DNA of 64,000 nucleotides from positions 1 to 64,000 of the forward strand of contig NZ_VNJJ01000002.1 of assembly GCF_007786475.1 (NCBI RefSeq), read 5' to 3'. The notes beneath the pieces were generated by a model. That model did not search any database and was not told where the DNA came from. It was given only the letters and a program-made list of their open reading frames with translations. The DNA is from Cohnella terricola. Lineage in GTDB: Bacteria; Bacillota; Bacilli; Paenibacillales; Paenibacillaceae. This document shows positions 8,946 through 17,951 of the stretch, one piece after another; position 1 is the first letter of the stretch; each line of letters opens with the position of its first letter. The translations under genes were made by a program, and so were the position numbers.

Positions 8946-10118
8946 CTAGACAAGACCGAAGCGTCGCCCTACCTCCGTTAATCTGTCCAGCGCAAAATCG
9001 AGATCACCCGTCGTATGCGAAGCGGTCACGATCATCCGAATCCGGCCTTTGTCCATCGCCACCGTCGGGTAGACAATTCCGGTCGCGCTCACGCCTTCTT
9101 CCAGAAGTTCTTCGGAGAACCGGGACGTTCGGGCGGGGTCGCCGATGATTACCGGAATGATCGGCGTTTCGCTGATACCCGTGTCGAAGCCGATTTCTTT
9201 TAATCGATCGCGGAAATACGCCGTATTATTCCACATCCGGTCGAGCAGATGCTGCGAGAAAGAGAGAACTTGGATAGCCGCCAGGCAAGTCGCCGCAACC
9301 GAAGGCGGTTGGGACGTGCTGAACAGGAAAGGACGCGCTTTATGAATCAAATAATCTTTTAACGACTGCGAGCCGGCCATATAACCGCCCACCGCTCCGA
9401 TCGCTTTGGATAACGTCCCCACCTGGACATGGATCCTGCCGTGCAAGCCGTAATGATCTGCGGAGCCCTTCCCGTTCTTGCCAAGGACTCCGCTGGCATG
9501 CGCGTCGTCGACGTATACGATCGCATCGTACCGTTCGCACAAGGCCACGATATCCGGCAACGGGGCGATATCGCCGTCCATGCTGAATACCCCGTCCGTG
9601 ACGACGACCCTTCTGCGGCAATCCGCACTCTCCTTTAGTGCCGCCTCCAATTGGTCCATGTCTTTGTGTTTGAAAACTTTACGTATGGCTTTGGTTAAAC
9701 GAATGCCGTCGATAATGCTAGCATGATTAAGTTCGTCACTGATCACCGCGTCCTCTTCGCCGAGAATCGAGGATAGAATTCCCTGATTGGCCGTAAATCC
9801 GGACGGGAAGACCAAGGCGGCTTCCGTATTCTTGAACCTGGCAAGTTCGTTTTCCAAGCGATCATGGATATCCAGCGTCCCGACGATCGTGCGGACGGAT
9901 CCGCTGCCAACCCCGTACTTGGTGATCGCTTCGGTCGCGGCTTGTTTCAGCTCGGGATGGTTGGTCAAACCCAAATAGTTATTGGAACACATCTGCAACA
10001 CTTTGCGTCCGTTCAGTTCCATCCACGTGCCGGATCCCGTCTCCCATATTTTCAGCGATTGGTATCTACCCTCGTTTTTAAGTCCCGCAAGCTCATCTTT
10101 CAAACCTTTAATCTCCAT
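8946..10118 (-). CDS. kbl: Glycine C-acetyltransferase (2-amino-3-ketobutyrate CoA ligase)
   Basis: PLP enzyme, 390 aa, cleaving 2-amino-3-ketobutyrate with CoA to glycine and acetyl-CoA, the second step of threonine breakdown. Seen: CSNNYLGLTNHP, GSGSVRTIVGT, SDELNHASIIDG, VDDAHASGVLG and the PLP-lysine motif TLSKAIGAVGG. ATG at 10118 lies inside the end of tdh with AAGGCGGTGA upstream; seven more in-frame residues up to 10139 are possible. Overlap with tdh indicates translational coupling. A related alpha-oxoamine synthase is the main alternative, but the tdh neighbour settles it. Confidence 0.94.
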   Translation of the reverse strand: MEIKGLKDELAGLKNEGRYQSLKIWETGSGTWMELNGRKVLQMCSNNYLGLTNHPELKQAATEAITKYGVGSGSVRTIVGTLDIHDRLENELARFKNTEAALVFPSGFTANQGILSSILGEEDAVISDELNHASIIDGIRLTKAIRKVFKHKDMDQLEAALKESADCRRRVVVTDGVFSMDGDIAPLPDIVALCERYDAIVYVDDAHASGVLGKNGKGSADHYGLHGRIHVQVGTLSKAIGAVGGYMAGSQSLKDYLIHKARPFLFSTSQPPSVAATCLAAIQVLSFSQHLLDRMWNNTAYFRDRLKEIGFDTGISETPIIPVIIGDPARTSRFSEELLEEGVSATGIVYPTVAMDKGRIRMIVTASHTTGDLDFALDRLTEVGRRFGLV

Positions 10119-11175
10119 ACGATTCACCGCCTTCATCATGAACGAACACGATTTTCCCGCATTGGCCGGAGCGCATCAGCTCGAAAGCCTCCTCGTATTG
10201 TTCGAGTCTCAATTTATGGGTAACCAGCCCGCGCAGGTCGAGCCGGCCGGATTCGAGCAATCCTTTTACCTGATACCATGTCTCGTACATTTTTCTGCCC
10301 GTAATTCCATGCACCTGCAAGCCTTTGAAAATAATCTGGCTGGACAGGTCTAGCGATACGTCCTTGGAAGGAATGCCGAGCAGCGATACCCTGCCGGCAT
10401 TGGCGGCGGCATCGAGGCTGTCCCGGATCGCTTGAGGATGGCCCGACATCTCGAGAACGACTTCCGCTCCCAATCCCGCGGTATGTTTCCTAACTTCCTC
10501 TTGTAAAGAACAATGCGAGCTGTCGATCAGCACATCGGCGCCCATCTTGCCCGCCATGTCCAGCCGGTAACGATTCACGTCCGCAGCCAAGACCGTTCCG
10601 GCGCCGCAGGCTTTCGCCACCGCCGTGGCCATCAATCCGATCGATCCAACCCCCGTGATCAGTACCGTTTTGCCGACGATCTCTCCCGACAATACGGTCT
10701 GCACGGCGTTGCCGAGAGGATCCTGTAGACAGGCAAACTCGTAGGGCAGATTGGGGGCATTGTGAATAACGTTGGATGATTTGACCAACGCGTATTCGGC
10801 AAAACAACCCGGAACGGTGATGCCGAAGCTTTTGGTGTTTGGACAGACGTGGGCATTGCCCGTCCGGCACATCTTGCAAACTCCGCAAACGATATGGCCT
10901 TCCGCGGAAACGTAGTCGCCGACCTTGACGTTCGTTACCCGTTCGCCTACGACCTCCACAATCCCGCAAAATTCGTGACCGAATACGTTGGGCGTGACGA
11001 CCGTTTTCTCGGCCCAATCGTCCCAATCATAAATATGCAAGTCCGTCCCGCATATCGAAGTCGTTTTAATCCGCACCAATACTTCGTCGGAACCCGGGTC
11101 GGGAACGTCAACGGATCGCAGAACGGCGCCGGGTCCCCGCGTTTCCTTGACAAGGGCGATCATTTTCCCATTCAT
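10108..11175 (-). CDS. tdh: L-threonine 3-dehydrogenase
   Basis: Zinc-dependent NAD alcohol dehydrogenase of 355 aa that oxidises threonine to 2-amino-3-ketobutyrate. Catalytic zinc motifs SICGTDLHIYDW and GHEF, the four-cysteine structural zinc loop (CGVCKMCRTGNAHVC), and the NAD motif GVGSIGLMA are present. ATG at 11175 has AGGAGA nine bases upstream. First gene of the tdh-kbl pair; the upstream actin-like gene is separated by a terminator. Confidence 0.95.
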   Translation of the reverse strand: MNGKMIALVKETRGPGAVLRSVDVPDPGSDEVLVRIKTTSICGTDLHIYDWDDWAEKTVVTPNVFGHEFCGIVEVVGERVTNVKVGDYVSAEGHIVCGVCKMCRTGNAHVCPNTKSFGITVPGCFAEYALVKSSNVIHNAPNLPYEFACLQDPLGNAVQTVLSGEIVGKTVLITGVGSIGLMATAVAKACGAGTVLAADVNRYRLDMAGKMGADVLIDSSHCSLQEEVRKHTAGLGAEVVLEMSGHPQAIRDSLDAAANAGRVSLLGIPSKDVSLDLSSQIIFKGLQVHGITGRKMYETWYQVKGLLESGRLDLRGLVTHKLRLEQYEEAFELMRSGQCGKIVFVHDEGGESYGD

Positions 11176-11265
11176 GGACGTCCATCTCCTCCATATCCGC
11201 TGCATTATCCTATTCGATATAGTCGCGGATGTTATCTGGACGATTTACGGATACAGATGCGGCGG

Positions 11266-11316
11266 CAAAAACAAAGCGACGGCTTGGGGATACTCCCCGT
11301 GCCATCGCTTTTTTGA
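11266..11316 (-). terminator. Terminator after the ParM-like gene
   Basis: GC-rich stem with outer AAAGCGA/TCGCTTT and inner GGGGA/TCCCC pairs; on the minus strand it is followed by CTTTGTTTTT. T-rich on the plus strand as well, so possibly active both ways. Confidence 0.65.
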
Positions 11317-11339
11317 TCTTGCATATGGTTTTGACTCAA

Positions 11340-12434
11340 TTAAATCATTTCCGCTTGCGAAGTTTTGTTCTTCGCCAGCTTCAAATAGCCGTATACGTTC
11401 TGCAGCTCGCTGTTATCCACGAAACGCAAACGCATATTCTCGGCAACGTCCAGTATGTACGGTTTCAAAGCCGCGGCTCCTCCGCCAAGCACGTAGAAGC
11501 ATTGAATGTCCGGGTATTTCTTCCAACGTTTGCGGATTAGATCCACGATTTTCTGCGCGGCGCGGCCGAAGTAGTTTTGCACGATCGGACGAATATCCGC
11601 TTGCCCTTCGCCTACGCGCTGGATAATGAATTCCTGCTTGCGAATGCGCTGGATCAGTTTCGTCCGGCTCGCGAAGCGATACCCGAATTGGTCTTCGACA
11701 TCGCGAATGATCGAATCCAAATAGGAGGCAAGACCCAATTGCTCCCCTGTGCTGAACTGGTTGTCGATGCTCATGCGTTTAACGACAGGGAAATCCGTCG
11801 TTAATGCGCCCATCTCGCAGATGCCGATGCACCCGTAATAAAGTTCCTCGTCTCTCACCTGCAAGTTCTCGTGCGTGGCCATATGGAACAAAGCGGCAGC
11901 GCCCTCGATCGAGATAATCGCCCGGCGGATGTTGATGCGAATCGTGCGCCCGCGCAGCTTTGGCGTGGACAGGAAAGTCACTTCATGCTCGCCGACCAAT
12001 CTCTCTTCGAAGATTTGATGATAACGCGCATATGCGCGCACGGGCAGCCCGGTTCCGATCACGTATTCCGCTTGATCGATCGTTTGCCCGGGTTGGAGCG
12101 TGTTCGCCGCGTTCGTGATGCTCGCATAGGCGAGCGCGGTGAGCGCAACGATGAGCGATTGATCGCTGGTCGCTTTATTGTCGGTCTCTTCGAGCTCAGC
12201 ATTATCCTGATCTTCGGAAGCCAGTTGACCAACGAAATAACGTTGGCCCTTTTTCTTTAGACTCGGACTGTAAACCATTACATCCAACGCCTTGAGAGGA
12301 GCGTCTTCCTCTTGAAGAATATGCCTTTCATATCCCGGTGACACGATATTCGGAATAATGATCGGCTCACTCGTTTCATTGACGACAAGCTTAACGCTGT
12401 CGTTGCCGATGTCGATTCCCGCTAATCTGAACAT
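11340..12434 (-). CDS. ParM/StbA-like actin-family protein
   Basis: Actin-fold ATPase, 364 aa, close to ParM/Alp lengths. Phosphate-1 loop GIDIGNDSVKLV at the N-terminus, phosphate-2-like MGALTTDFPVV, and adenosine loop VLGGGAAALKPYI near 315-327 are visible. Such proteins form filaments that move plasmid DNA, but chromosomal copies of unclear role are common in Paenibacillaceae. Here there is no centromere-like repeat array or ParR-like partner nearby; instead it stands divergent to an M23 peptidase and a bactofilin, suggesting an envelope or morphogenesis role (inference). ATG is preceded by GTAGGAGGG. Confidence 0.85.
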   Translation of the reverse strand: MFRLAGIDIGNDSVKLVVNETSEPIIIPNIVSPGYERHILQEEDAPLKALDVMVYSPSLKKKGQRYFVGQLASEDQDNAELEETDNKATSDQSLIVALTALAYASITNAANTLQPGQTIDQAEYVIGTGLPVRAYARYHQIFEERLVGEHEVTFLSTPKLRGRTIRINIRRAIISIEGAAALFHMATHENLQVRDEELYYGCIGICEMGALTTDFPVVKRMSIDNQFSTGEQLGLASYLDSIIRDVEDQFGYRFASRTKLIQRIRKQEFIIQRVGEGQADIRPIVQNYFGRAAQKIVDLIRKRWKKYPDIQCFYVLGGGAAALKPYILDVAENMRLRFVDNSELQNVYGYLKLAKNKTSQAEMI

Positions 12435-12476
12435 GAATACCCTCCTACTGGCTCAAGCCTTGTCCGATTGCTCGAT

Positions 12477-12506
12477 ATTATTAATGGATTCGCCTTTGTC
12501 CGACAA
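12477..12506 (-). promoter_or_regulatory. Likely promoter of the ParM-like gene
   Basis: Minus strand -35 TTGTCG (12506-12501), 18-base spacer, -10 AATAAT (12482-12477), about 45 bases before the start codon. Confidence 0.35.
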
Positions 12507-12619
12507 ATTCCTCCTTTTCCACTATTGATTCTTTTCCTTTTTTTCAGTAAAACAAGGAATATGGCAAATTGGGTCGAATTACCTTTAGGTGAAGATGGAG
12601 TACACGCAGGAGGAAAGTC

Positions 12620-13636
12620 ATGAAATGGCGGAATAAGCGGTTCACCTTCATGGTGATCCCTGATGCTAACAGCACGGTTAAACGTTTCCAACTGTCGGCG
12701 GTATTTCTCGTAGTCGGCGCCTTTCTGATTCTGGCGCTTCTGGTCGGATGCATTGCTGCTTTCCTGCTCTATCGCGGAAATATCAGCCAGATCGACCAAC
12801 TCAAGCAGGAATTGTCCTCATCGGTCGGAGAGTACAAGAAAACGATCGAGGACAAAAACGAGCATATTAACGAGCTCCAGACCGATCTTGCCGAATTGTC
12901 GGGTCATGCCAAAGAGATCGATACCCGCATGAAGGACATCAAAGCGTTGGAATCGCAGCTGAAAGAAATGGTAGGTCTGGAGACGGACACCGACAAATCC
13001 CGATCGTCGAACAAGATGTCCATCGAAGGCACGATCGACGAATCCGACCAGTTCGCGATGGACGGCGGAACGGGCGGCGAAGAACTCCCGGTTACGGATC
13101 AAGAGATGAATGACCTGATTGAGAAAACTAGGGACGAGTTCACATCTCTCGGTGAATGGATCGAGATCATGAAGCCGGAGCTCGAACTGACGAAAGACGC
13201 CGTAGCCAAGCAACAGAAGCTAATCGCGGTAACTCCGACGATCTGGCCGACGGATTCGCGGCGAATCACCTCTACCTTCGGCATACGCAAAGATCCTTTT
13301 ACGAGGCGGGCTACGTATCATGCCGGTCTGGACATCGGAGGCGACATCGGCGATCCGATCTATGCGGCGGCGGACGGAACCGTCATCGAGGCGGGACGCA
13401 GCACTTCCCACGGCAACAACGTGATGATCAGCCACTCCAACGGAGTCAAAACGCATTACTCTCATATGAGCAAAATATTGACCACAGTCGGTACGAAAGT
13501 AAGCAAAGGCGATATTATCGGCGAACTTGGATCGACAGGAAGAAGCACTGGTCCGCATCTTCATTACGAAGTCTTCGTCAACGGTGAGCACGTGGATCCT
13601 CAACCTTATCTTAAAGCAACGAGAAGGAGTAAATGA
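12620..13636 (+). CDS. Membrane-anchored M23 (LytM-type) peptidoglycan endopeptidase
   Basis: 338 aa. Short cytoplasmic N-terminus, one TM helix (about 26-50), a coiled-coil stalk (about 53-125), an acidic linker, then an M23 domain (about 220-325). The zinc and catalytic motifs are intact: YHAGLDIGG (HxxxD) and GPHLHYEVF (HxH), so the enzyme should cleave peptide cross-links outside the membrane. ATG has GGAGGAAAGTC in front. The last codons overlap the ribosome site of the bactofilin gene, a pairing known from cell-shape modules in other bacteria. Confidence 0.93.
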   Translation: MKWRNKRFTFMVIPDANSTVKRFQLSAVFLVVGAFLILALLVGCIAAFLLYRGNISQIDQLKQELSSSVGEYKKTIEDKNEHINELQTDLAELSGHAKEIDTRMKDIKALESQLKEMVGLETDTDKSRSSNKMSIEGTIDESDQFAMDGGTGGEELPVTDQEMNDLIEKTRDEFTSLGEWIEIMKPELELTKDAVAKQQKLIAVTPTIWPTDSRRITSTFGIRKDPFTRRATYHAGLDIGGDIGDPIYAAADGTVIEAGRSTSHGNNVMISHSNGVKTHYSHMSKILTTVGTKVSKGDIIGELGSTGRSTGPHLHYEVFVNGEHVDPQPYLKATRRSK

Positions 13637-13638
13637 AC

Positions 13639-14136
13639 ATGTTCAAGGGCAAGAAAAAAGCGAAGATCGACCCGAATACGACGGATACGCTAATCGGCGA
13701 AGGAACAACTTTCGAAGGCAAGATCAAATCGGAAGCCGGCTTGCGCATAGAGGGGCAAATGATCGGAGACATCGATTGCGCCGGGGACATCACGATCGGT
13801 GAGAACGGGATCGCACGCTCCCATGTCAAAGCACGCAACGTCGTCATCGCCGGACAGGTGATGGGCAACGTCTCCGCTTCCGCCAAATTAACGATCAAAG
13901 CGACGGGGCAACTGCACGGGAACTTATCGGCGCATGAGCTGTCCATCGAATCGGGAGGCGTATTCCAAGGATCCAGCAATATGGACGTGGCAGTCGCCGC
14001 CGAAGAACAAACGAGCGTCAACGCCGTTGCGAACGAACCGGAACCAAGCGCTCCCGCCCCATCGGCCAATTCCGCACCTGCTCCCACTCCCGCACCTGCT
14101 TACAAAGAAGGGGAATCGGTTCTCAAGCCTTGGTAA
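13639..14136 (+). CDS. Bactofilin (polymer-forming cytoskeletal protein)
   Basis: 165 aa beta-helix filament protein (DUF583). Basic N-terminus (MFKGKKKAK), then repetitive short strands from about residue 18 to 115 with hydrophobic/Gly periodicity (TLIGEGTTFEGKI, GLRIEGQMIGDID, NVVIAGQVMGNVSA, LHGNLSAHEL), then a Pro/Ala-rich disordered tail. ATG at 13639 sits 9 bases after AAGGAG; ATG at 13633, overlapping the M23 stop, is only 3 bases away and less likely. Bactofilins often recruit M23 peptidases to sites of envelope remodelling, which fits the upstream gene. Confidence 0.92.
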   Translation: MFKGKKKAKIDPNTTDTLIGEGTTFEGKIKSEAGLRIEGQMIGDIDCAGDITIGENGIARSHVKARNVVIAGQVMGNVSASAKLTIKATGQLHGNLSAHELSIESGGVFQGSSNMDVAVAAEEQTSVNAVANEPEPSAPAPSANSAPAPTPAPAYKEGESVLKPW

Positions 14137-14216
14137 GTTTGCGCACTCTTCCGCTATTCGTGTATGATTCATATGAAGGTAGACAGCAGCGGCATTGCGG
14201 AATGGAGTGATCCAAC

Positions 14217-15068
14217 ATGAATGATGAATTAAAAAAAGCTTATGAAACATTAGGTTTACCGGAAGACGCGACGCGCGAACAAGTGGAAAATCGTTATTTC
14301 ATTTTGCTGAAAAGAGCCCGTTCGGAAAAATCGCGCACGGACTCCGGAGAAGACGACGAGGACACGCTCGACCTGAAGGAAATCAATCGCGCCTACAATA
14401 TCGTCATCGGCATCGAGTCGGAGAAGATTAGCACGGTCGAGAAACAGACGAAACTCGGGCACTTCTTTTATTACTATAAGGTGCATGTCATTATCGGCAT
14501 TATCGTCCTCCTGGTTGCCGGATTTAGCATAAAAGAAGGCATCGACAAAAGAAGGGAAGCCGCCAATACGCCCCCTGCCAATCTGACTGTGAGCGTCTTC
14601 GGCAACTTTTACTTCGCGGACACGAATTTGCTTGAGCAGAATATGCTCAAGCTTGTTCCGGAATGGCAGCGGATCGCCACTTCCCTCGTCTACAATCCTC
14701 CCGAAGTGAGAAGCGAGCAAGACATGGCCTTGCAGCAGAAGAGCGTTCTTATGCTGATCACAGAGAAAAGCGACCTGTACATTACGGACGAGAAAAACTT
14801 CAAAACCCTCGCCGGCCAAGGCGCTTTCGTTAAACTGGACGATTTCGTTGCGAAGACGGGCTTACGCATCCCGGATAATAAAATCAAGAATGCTCAAGAC
14901 AATGATGAGCCTTCCGAGTTTGCTTACGGCATCGACATTACGGGCAATCCCGTATTTCACGGCGTCGAGATGACAGGCGAGCGCGAGATCGTCGCCATTC
15001 GGGCCACCGAAGAAAAATGGGCCGACGCGAGTGTATTATTGAAGAAGTTGGTTCAAACGACCCCTTAA
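14217..15068 (+). CDS. Membrane protein with N-terminal degenerate J-domain
   Basis: 283 aa. Residues 5-65 resemble a J-domain (KKAYETLGLPEDATREQVENRY ... LKEINRAYNIVIG) but the HPD tripeptide that activates DnaK is missing; the loop reads KRARSEKSRTDSGEDDED instead. One TM helix lies at about 88-108, and the rest (about 120-283) is extracytoplasmic with no domain I can name. ATG follows GGAGTGATCCAAC. It is separated from the bactofilin by 80 bases and followed by a terminator. Role unknown; a scaffold rather than a co-chaperone is suggested by the missing HPD. Confidence 0.75.
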   Translation: MNDELKKAYETLGLPEDATREQVENRYFILLKRARSEKSRTDSGEDDEDTLDLKEINRAYNIVIGIESEKISTVEKQTKLGHFFYYYKVHVIIGIIVLLVAGFSIKEGIDKRREAANTPPANLTVSVFGNFYFADTNLLEQNMLKLVPEWQRIATSLVYNPPEVRSEQDMALQQKSVLMLITEKSDLYITDEKNFKTLAGQGAFVKLDDFVAKTGLRIPDNKIKNAQDNDEPSEFAYGIDITGNPVFHGVEMTGEREIVAIRATEEKWADASVLLKKLVQTTP

Positions 15069-15071
15069 CGA

Positions 15072-15116
15072 AAAAAGGCGGATGCGCAGGGATTATTCCC
15101 CGGCATCCGCCTTTTT
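15072..15116. terminator. Bidirectional terminator
   Basis: Stem AAAAAGGCGGATGC/GCATCCGCCTTTTT around a 16-base loop, between the converging J-like gene and DUF1294 gene. Confidence 0.8.
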
Positions 15117-15133
15117 GCTAGAACTGCGGCTCG

Positions 15134-15394
15134 TTAATCCCAGTTCAGGTAAACCAGTATCGCTTGCAGAACCAGAATGGCCGGCATGCCGATCACGAAC
15201 GAGAGATGTTTCGTTTTGTGCCGCCATACCCGCATAGCTATTATTCCTCCGGCCGCCCCTCCGATCGCCGCCCATAAGAATAACGTTCTCTCCGGCACCC
15301 TTCTTCCGTGCCTTCTTGCCAGATTTTTGTCATGCGCCATTAAGTAGATCGTAATCAAGTTCACGACGATATAATAACCGATGAGTACGTACAA
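15134..15394 (-). CDS. DUF1294 family small membrane protein
   Basis: 86 aa, three hydrophobic helices, with the family pattern YLMAHDKNLARRHGRRVPE followed by LWAAIGGAAGGIIAMRVWRHKTKH. Function unknown. TTG start, with GGAGG 8 bases upstream. Its leader contains an 8-bp hairpin (GCTCGCAG/CTGCGAGC, 15430-15458). A -10 TAAAAT (15478-15473) with a weak TTGTTC -35 lies upstream on the minus strand. Confidence 0.85.
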   Translation of the reverse strand: MYVLIGYYIVVNLITIYLMAHDKNLARRHGRRVPERTLFLWAAIGGAAGGIIAMRVWRHKTKHLSFVIGMPAILVLQAILVYLNWD

Positions 15395-15503
15395 TAATCG
15401 AACCTCCCGCGCCGATAAGTCTCTCGGATCGGCTCGCAGATCAAGCTGCAGGCTGCGAGCGCTCCCTTGTTTATTTTACATGCGGGACGCAAGGCGAACA
15501 ACA

Positions 15504-15528
15504 GCCGAAGGCGTTATCCGCCCTCGGC
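15504..15528 (-). terminator. Terminator of the SLH protein gene
   Basis: Arms GCCGAAGGCG and CGCCCTCGGC (one mismatch) around TTATC, just after the SLH gene stop; on the minus strand it is followed by TGTTGTT. Confidence 0.5.
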
Positions 15529-15542
15529 CGTCGTTACGTTCG

Positions 15543-17615
15543 CTACGTGTTGAAGTATACGAAGAACGGTTGGTTTCCTTCCGCCGTCTTCCATCCGTTC
15601 CATCCCGCCGCATCCGTAATCGTATCCGGGCGGAATGAAACCGCGTATTGCTTTCTAGGTTGTAGCCCGTCCTTAAGCCTCAGAATAACCTCGGTGACAA
15701 TATTCCCTTTATCGTCCGGATCGATGCTATCAATGCGTAACTCGCCGCCATCTTTTTCATTGATGTAAAATGCAAATCTGCTCGCGTTTTTAATCGGTTC
15801 GCTGAACATCACTTTGATCGTATTGCCGTCCAACACGATCGCTTGGGTCGCGTACGGTACCGGATTGCTTACGACAGTTCCGCCGAATGCGGTCGTATCC
15901 GCGCCTCCAGAAGCGTTTAATCCCGCTACTCCGGTAACGCGTGCGGTGTAGACGTGTCCGCTGGTGAACAATGCCGGATTGCCGGACGATCTCGTGCGAT
16001 ATTGGATCGTTACCGCCCTGTCGCTTCCCGGAGTGCGCTGCACGAAAGCGCTCCAGTCCGACATCGATGCTCCGGGTCCATTATCGGTGAGATTGGTGAT
16101 CTTGACGTTTTTTACGTCGGCATCGGACAAAGCCCGGTTAAAGACGATTTCCAGCGTATTTTGATTTACTGCGGAAATGCTTTGAACGGTCGCTTGGATC
16201 ACCGGATTAGAAACGGCGCCGAATTTCCAGTTCGTCGAAGGATCCATGACGTTGCCTGCGAGATCGGGAATGCCGCTTATTGTTAATGTGTAATAACTCC
16301 CGTCCTGCTGCGGAGACGTTCGCAACGTGACCGTCTTCCCGTCGTTCTCCAGCACAGCCTGGGTGACGACCAAACCTTTATCGATACTGTAATGATAAGT
16401 CTGCACGGCTTGCTGCGGATCGATTTTCTCTTTGAATACGACACTGACGATCGCTGTCGTGACGTCAATCTTCACTTCCGTAACCTTGGGCTTCACATTG
16501 TTAATGTACAGATCGCTGCGCGTGTCCATCACATTGCCCGCCAAATCCTTGACGTTACGGACCGTCAATTGGTACGTCTTGTCCTCGGCTTGATCCGAAG
16601 TTGTGAACGTGACGACGCGTTGATCGGGCGAAAGCTGCAAGGTTTTGATTTTAAGCCCATTATTGAACTGATAGTTATTGGCGTTCGTCGCGCTGCTCTG
16701 GTCGACCGGCTCGGAGAACCTAAGCTCATAAGCCCGGTTCGGCAATTTGACCGGCTGCGACACGATCGTCGGTTTCGTCGTATCATCGGAAGCGGACGTG
16801 TAGCTCCAGACGTTGCCGTCTATCGAAAGCGTATGGAATAATCCGGCGATCTGCCGGTCCGTCCATAGCACGATCGACATGCCGTCCTGGCTGATAGTTG
16901 CTTGATATACAGTTCTCGAATTTCCGTATCCGTCTTTCAAAACAAACCTGCTCGTATCAATACTCGTGTCGTAACTATTTACCCATTGCAGCAGATTGAT
17001 CCGCACGGATTGGTTGGAGATCTGCTCGACTGAGCGGACTTTCAGGGGTTCAACGTGCGTATCCTCGTATACGGTATAAGCCGCCTCGACCAGTAGTCCC
17101 CGATTCGCATCTACTGTATAGTCTCCGAGTTGGGGAATCAGCTTACGGTCCAGAGCCAGGCTGACGGCCCCTCTCGCCCACTTGGACACTCGGCCGGTTA
17201 CCGGGGTGGAGCCCCCGCCGGACAATCCATAACTTCTGACGAGTATGACGGCAAGCTGTTCGACCGTCACGTTCGCTTCAGGCGAGAATATCCTCGTCTT
17301 CGTCCCGTTCATGAGCTGAGCGCGCGTAACCGCCTCGATCTCTTTGAAAGACCAGCGCGTCTTCAGAACATCGTTGTAACTCGGCGCCGCGTTTCCCGCA
17401 GGCAGCTCCATCAATCGGAATAAAACAGCGGCCAGTTGCTCTCGCGACATCGGCTCGTACAGACGGGAGCTGCCATCCGCGAATCCGGTAAAAATATTTT
17501 TTTGCTTCAGCGCTTCGAACTTCTGCTCGGTGGATAAATTCGATGCTCCCCAAGCGGTAAACGGCAAGCTGAGCAGCAGCAACAAGCTAAGTCCAGCCAA
17601 TACGATTTTCCTCAT
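15543..17615 (-). CDS. S-layer-homology (SLH) surface protein with Ig-like repeats
   Basis: 690 aa exported protein. A signal peptide (about 1-23, ending TAWGASN) is followed by two SLH-like modules (about 28-185: FTGFADGSSRLYEPMSREQLAAVL and IFSPEANVTVEQLAVILVRSYG), which bind pyruvylated secondary wall polymer. From about 200 onward come repeated bacterial Ig-like/SbsA-type units sharing phrases such as DLAGNVMD, YQLTVRNVKDLAGN and YYTLTISGIPDLAGN, ending with ITDAAGWNGW. No catalytic domain is seen. ATG has GAGGAGGTAGCGGG upstream. Probably structural or adhesive at the cell surface. Confidence 0.9.
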   Translation of the reverse strand: MRKIVLAGLSLLLLLSLPFTAWGASNLSTEQKFEALKQKNIFTGFADGSSRLYEPMSREQLAAVLFRLMELPAGNAAPSYNDVLKTRWSFKEIEAVTRAQLMNGTKTRIFSPEANVTVEQLAVILVRSYGLSGGGSTPVTGRVSKWARGAVSLALDRKLIPQLGDYTVDANRGLLVEAAYTVYEDTHVEPLKVRSVEQISNQSVRINLLQWVNSYDTSIDTSRFVLKDGYGNSRTVYQATISQDGMSIVLWTDRQIAGLFHTLSIDGNVWSYTSASDDTTKPTIVSQPVKLPNRAYELRFSEPVDQSSATNANNYQFNNGLKIKTLQLSPDQRVVTFTTSDQAEDKTYQLTVRNVKDLAGNVMDTRSDLYINNVKPKVTEVKIDVTTAIVSVVFKEKIDPQQAVQTYHYSIDKGLVVTQAVLENDGKTVTLRTSPQQDGSYYTLTISGIPDLAGNVMDPSTNWKFGAVSNPVIQATVQSISAVNQNTLEIVFNRALSDADVKNVKITNLTDNGPGASMSDWSAFVQRTPGSDRAVTIQYRTRSSGNPALFTSGHVYTARVTGVAGLNASGGADTTAFGGTVVSNPVPYATQAIVLDGNTIKVMFSEPIKNASRFAFYINEKDGGELRIDSIDPDDKGNIVTEVILRLKDGLQPRKQYAVSFRPDTITDAAGWNGWKTAEGNQPFFVYFNT

Positions 17616-17840
17616 CCCGCTACCTCCTCATCTCCTCGCGTCTCCCATGGCCTGGGATTCGTTACGGTAGTATAGGATTTAACGCAATTGAGATACATTT
17701 TGTTTCGTAATATCGCAAAATATTTTGAGAAAAGATACATTCGGTAACAACTCGTCCAATAAACGGACGAGAGACGTCGGAGCAGTTTACGGTCTGTGTG
17801 GAGACTTTCATGTGCAGTGGCGCAGGAGCGCGTGAGGCTG

Positions 17841-17906
17841 TAGTCCGGCGAAACCGAGTTATATCGTGCGAAATGGGGGAACGGGCGTCGGTAGTTCGGC
17901 GAAAAC
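17841..17906. repeat. Dispersed intergenic repeat, copy A
   Basis: A 51-base unit beginning TAGTCCGGCGAAACC followed by 15 bases of a second unit (TAGTTCGGCGAAAAC). A homologous 66-base copy with the same layout lies at 37623-37688; about four fifths of positions match by eye. Confidence 0.7.
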
Positions 17907-17933
17907 AAAAAACCCGAGCACAAAGCACGGGTT
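17901..17933 (-). terminator. Terminator of the phosphoesterase operon
   Basis: On the minus strand, stem AACCCGTGC/GCTCGGGTT (one mismatch) with loop TTTGT and then TTTTTTGTTTTC. Confidence 0.75.
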
Positions 17934-17951
17934 GTAGCGGCATTTCGCCGA

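Larger units (their letters stand above)
17616..17951. other. Intergenic region with hairpin, 51-bp repeat and terminator
   Basis: No gene seen. It holds the leader of the SLH gene, a perfect 7-bp hairpin CTCGTCC/GGACGAG (17751-17771), a 51-bp-period repeat (17841-17906) and the terminator of the phosphoesterase gene (17901-17933). Confidence 0.6.

Noticed and set aside
11266-11316. Riboswitch upstream of tdh
   Set aside because: The GC-rich hairpin fits a simple terminator of the ParM-like gene; no known aptamer pattern recognised.
11340-12434. Plasmid segregation locus
   Set aside because: No ParR-like gene, iteron or replication gene nearby; surrounding genes are chromosomal housekeeping and envelope genes.
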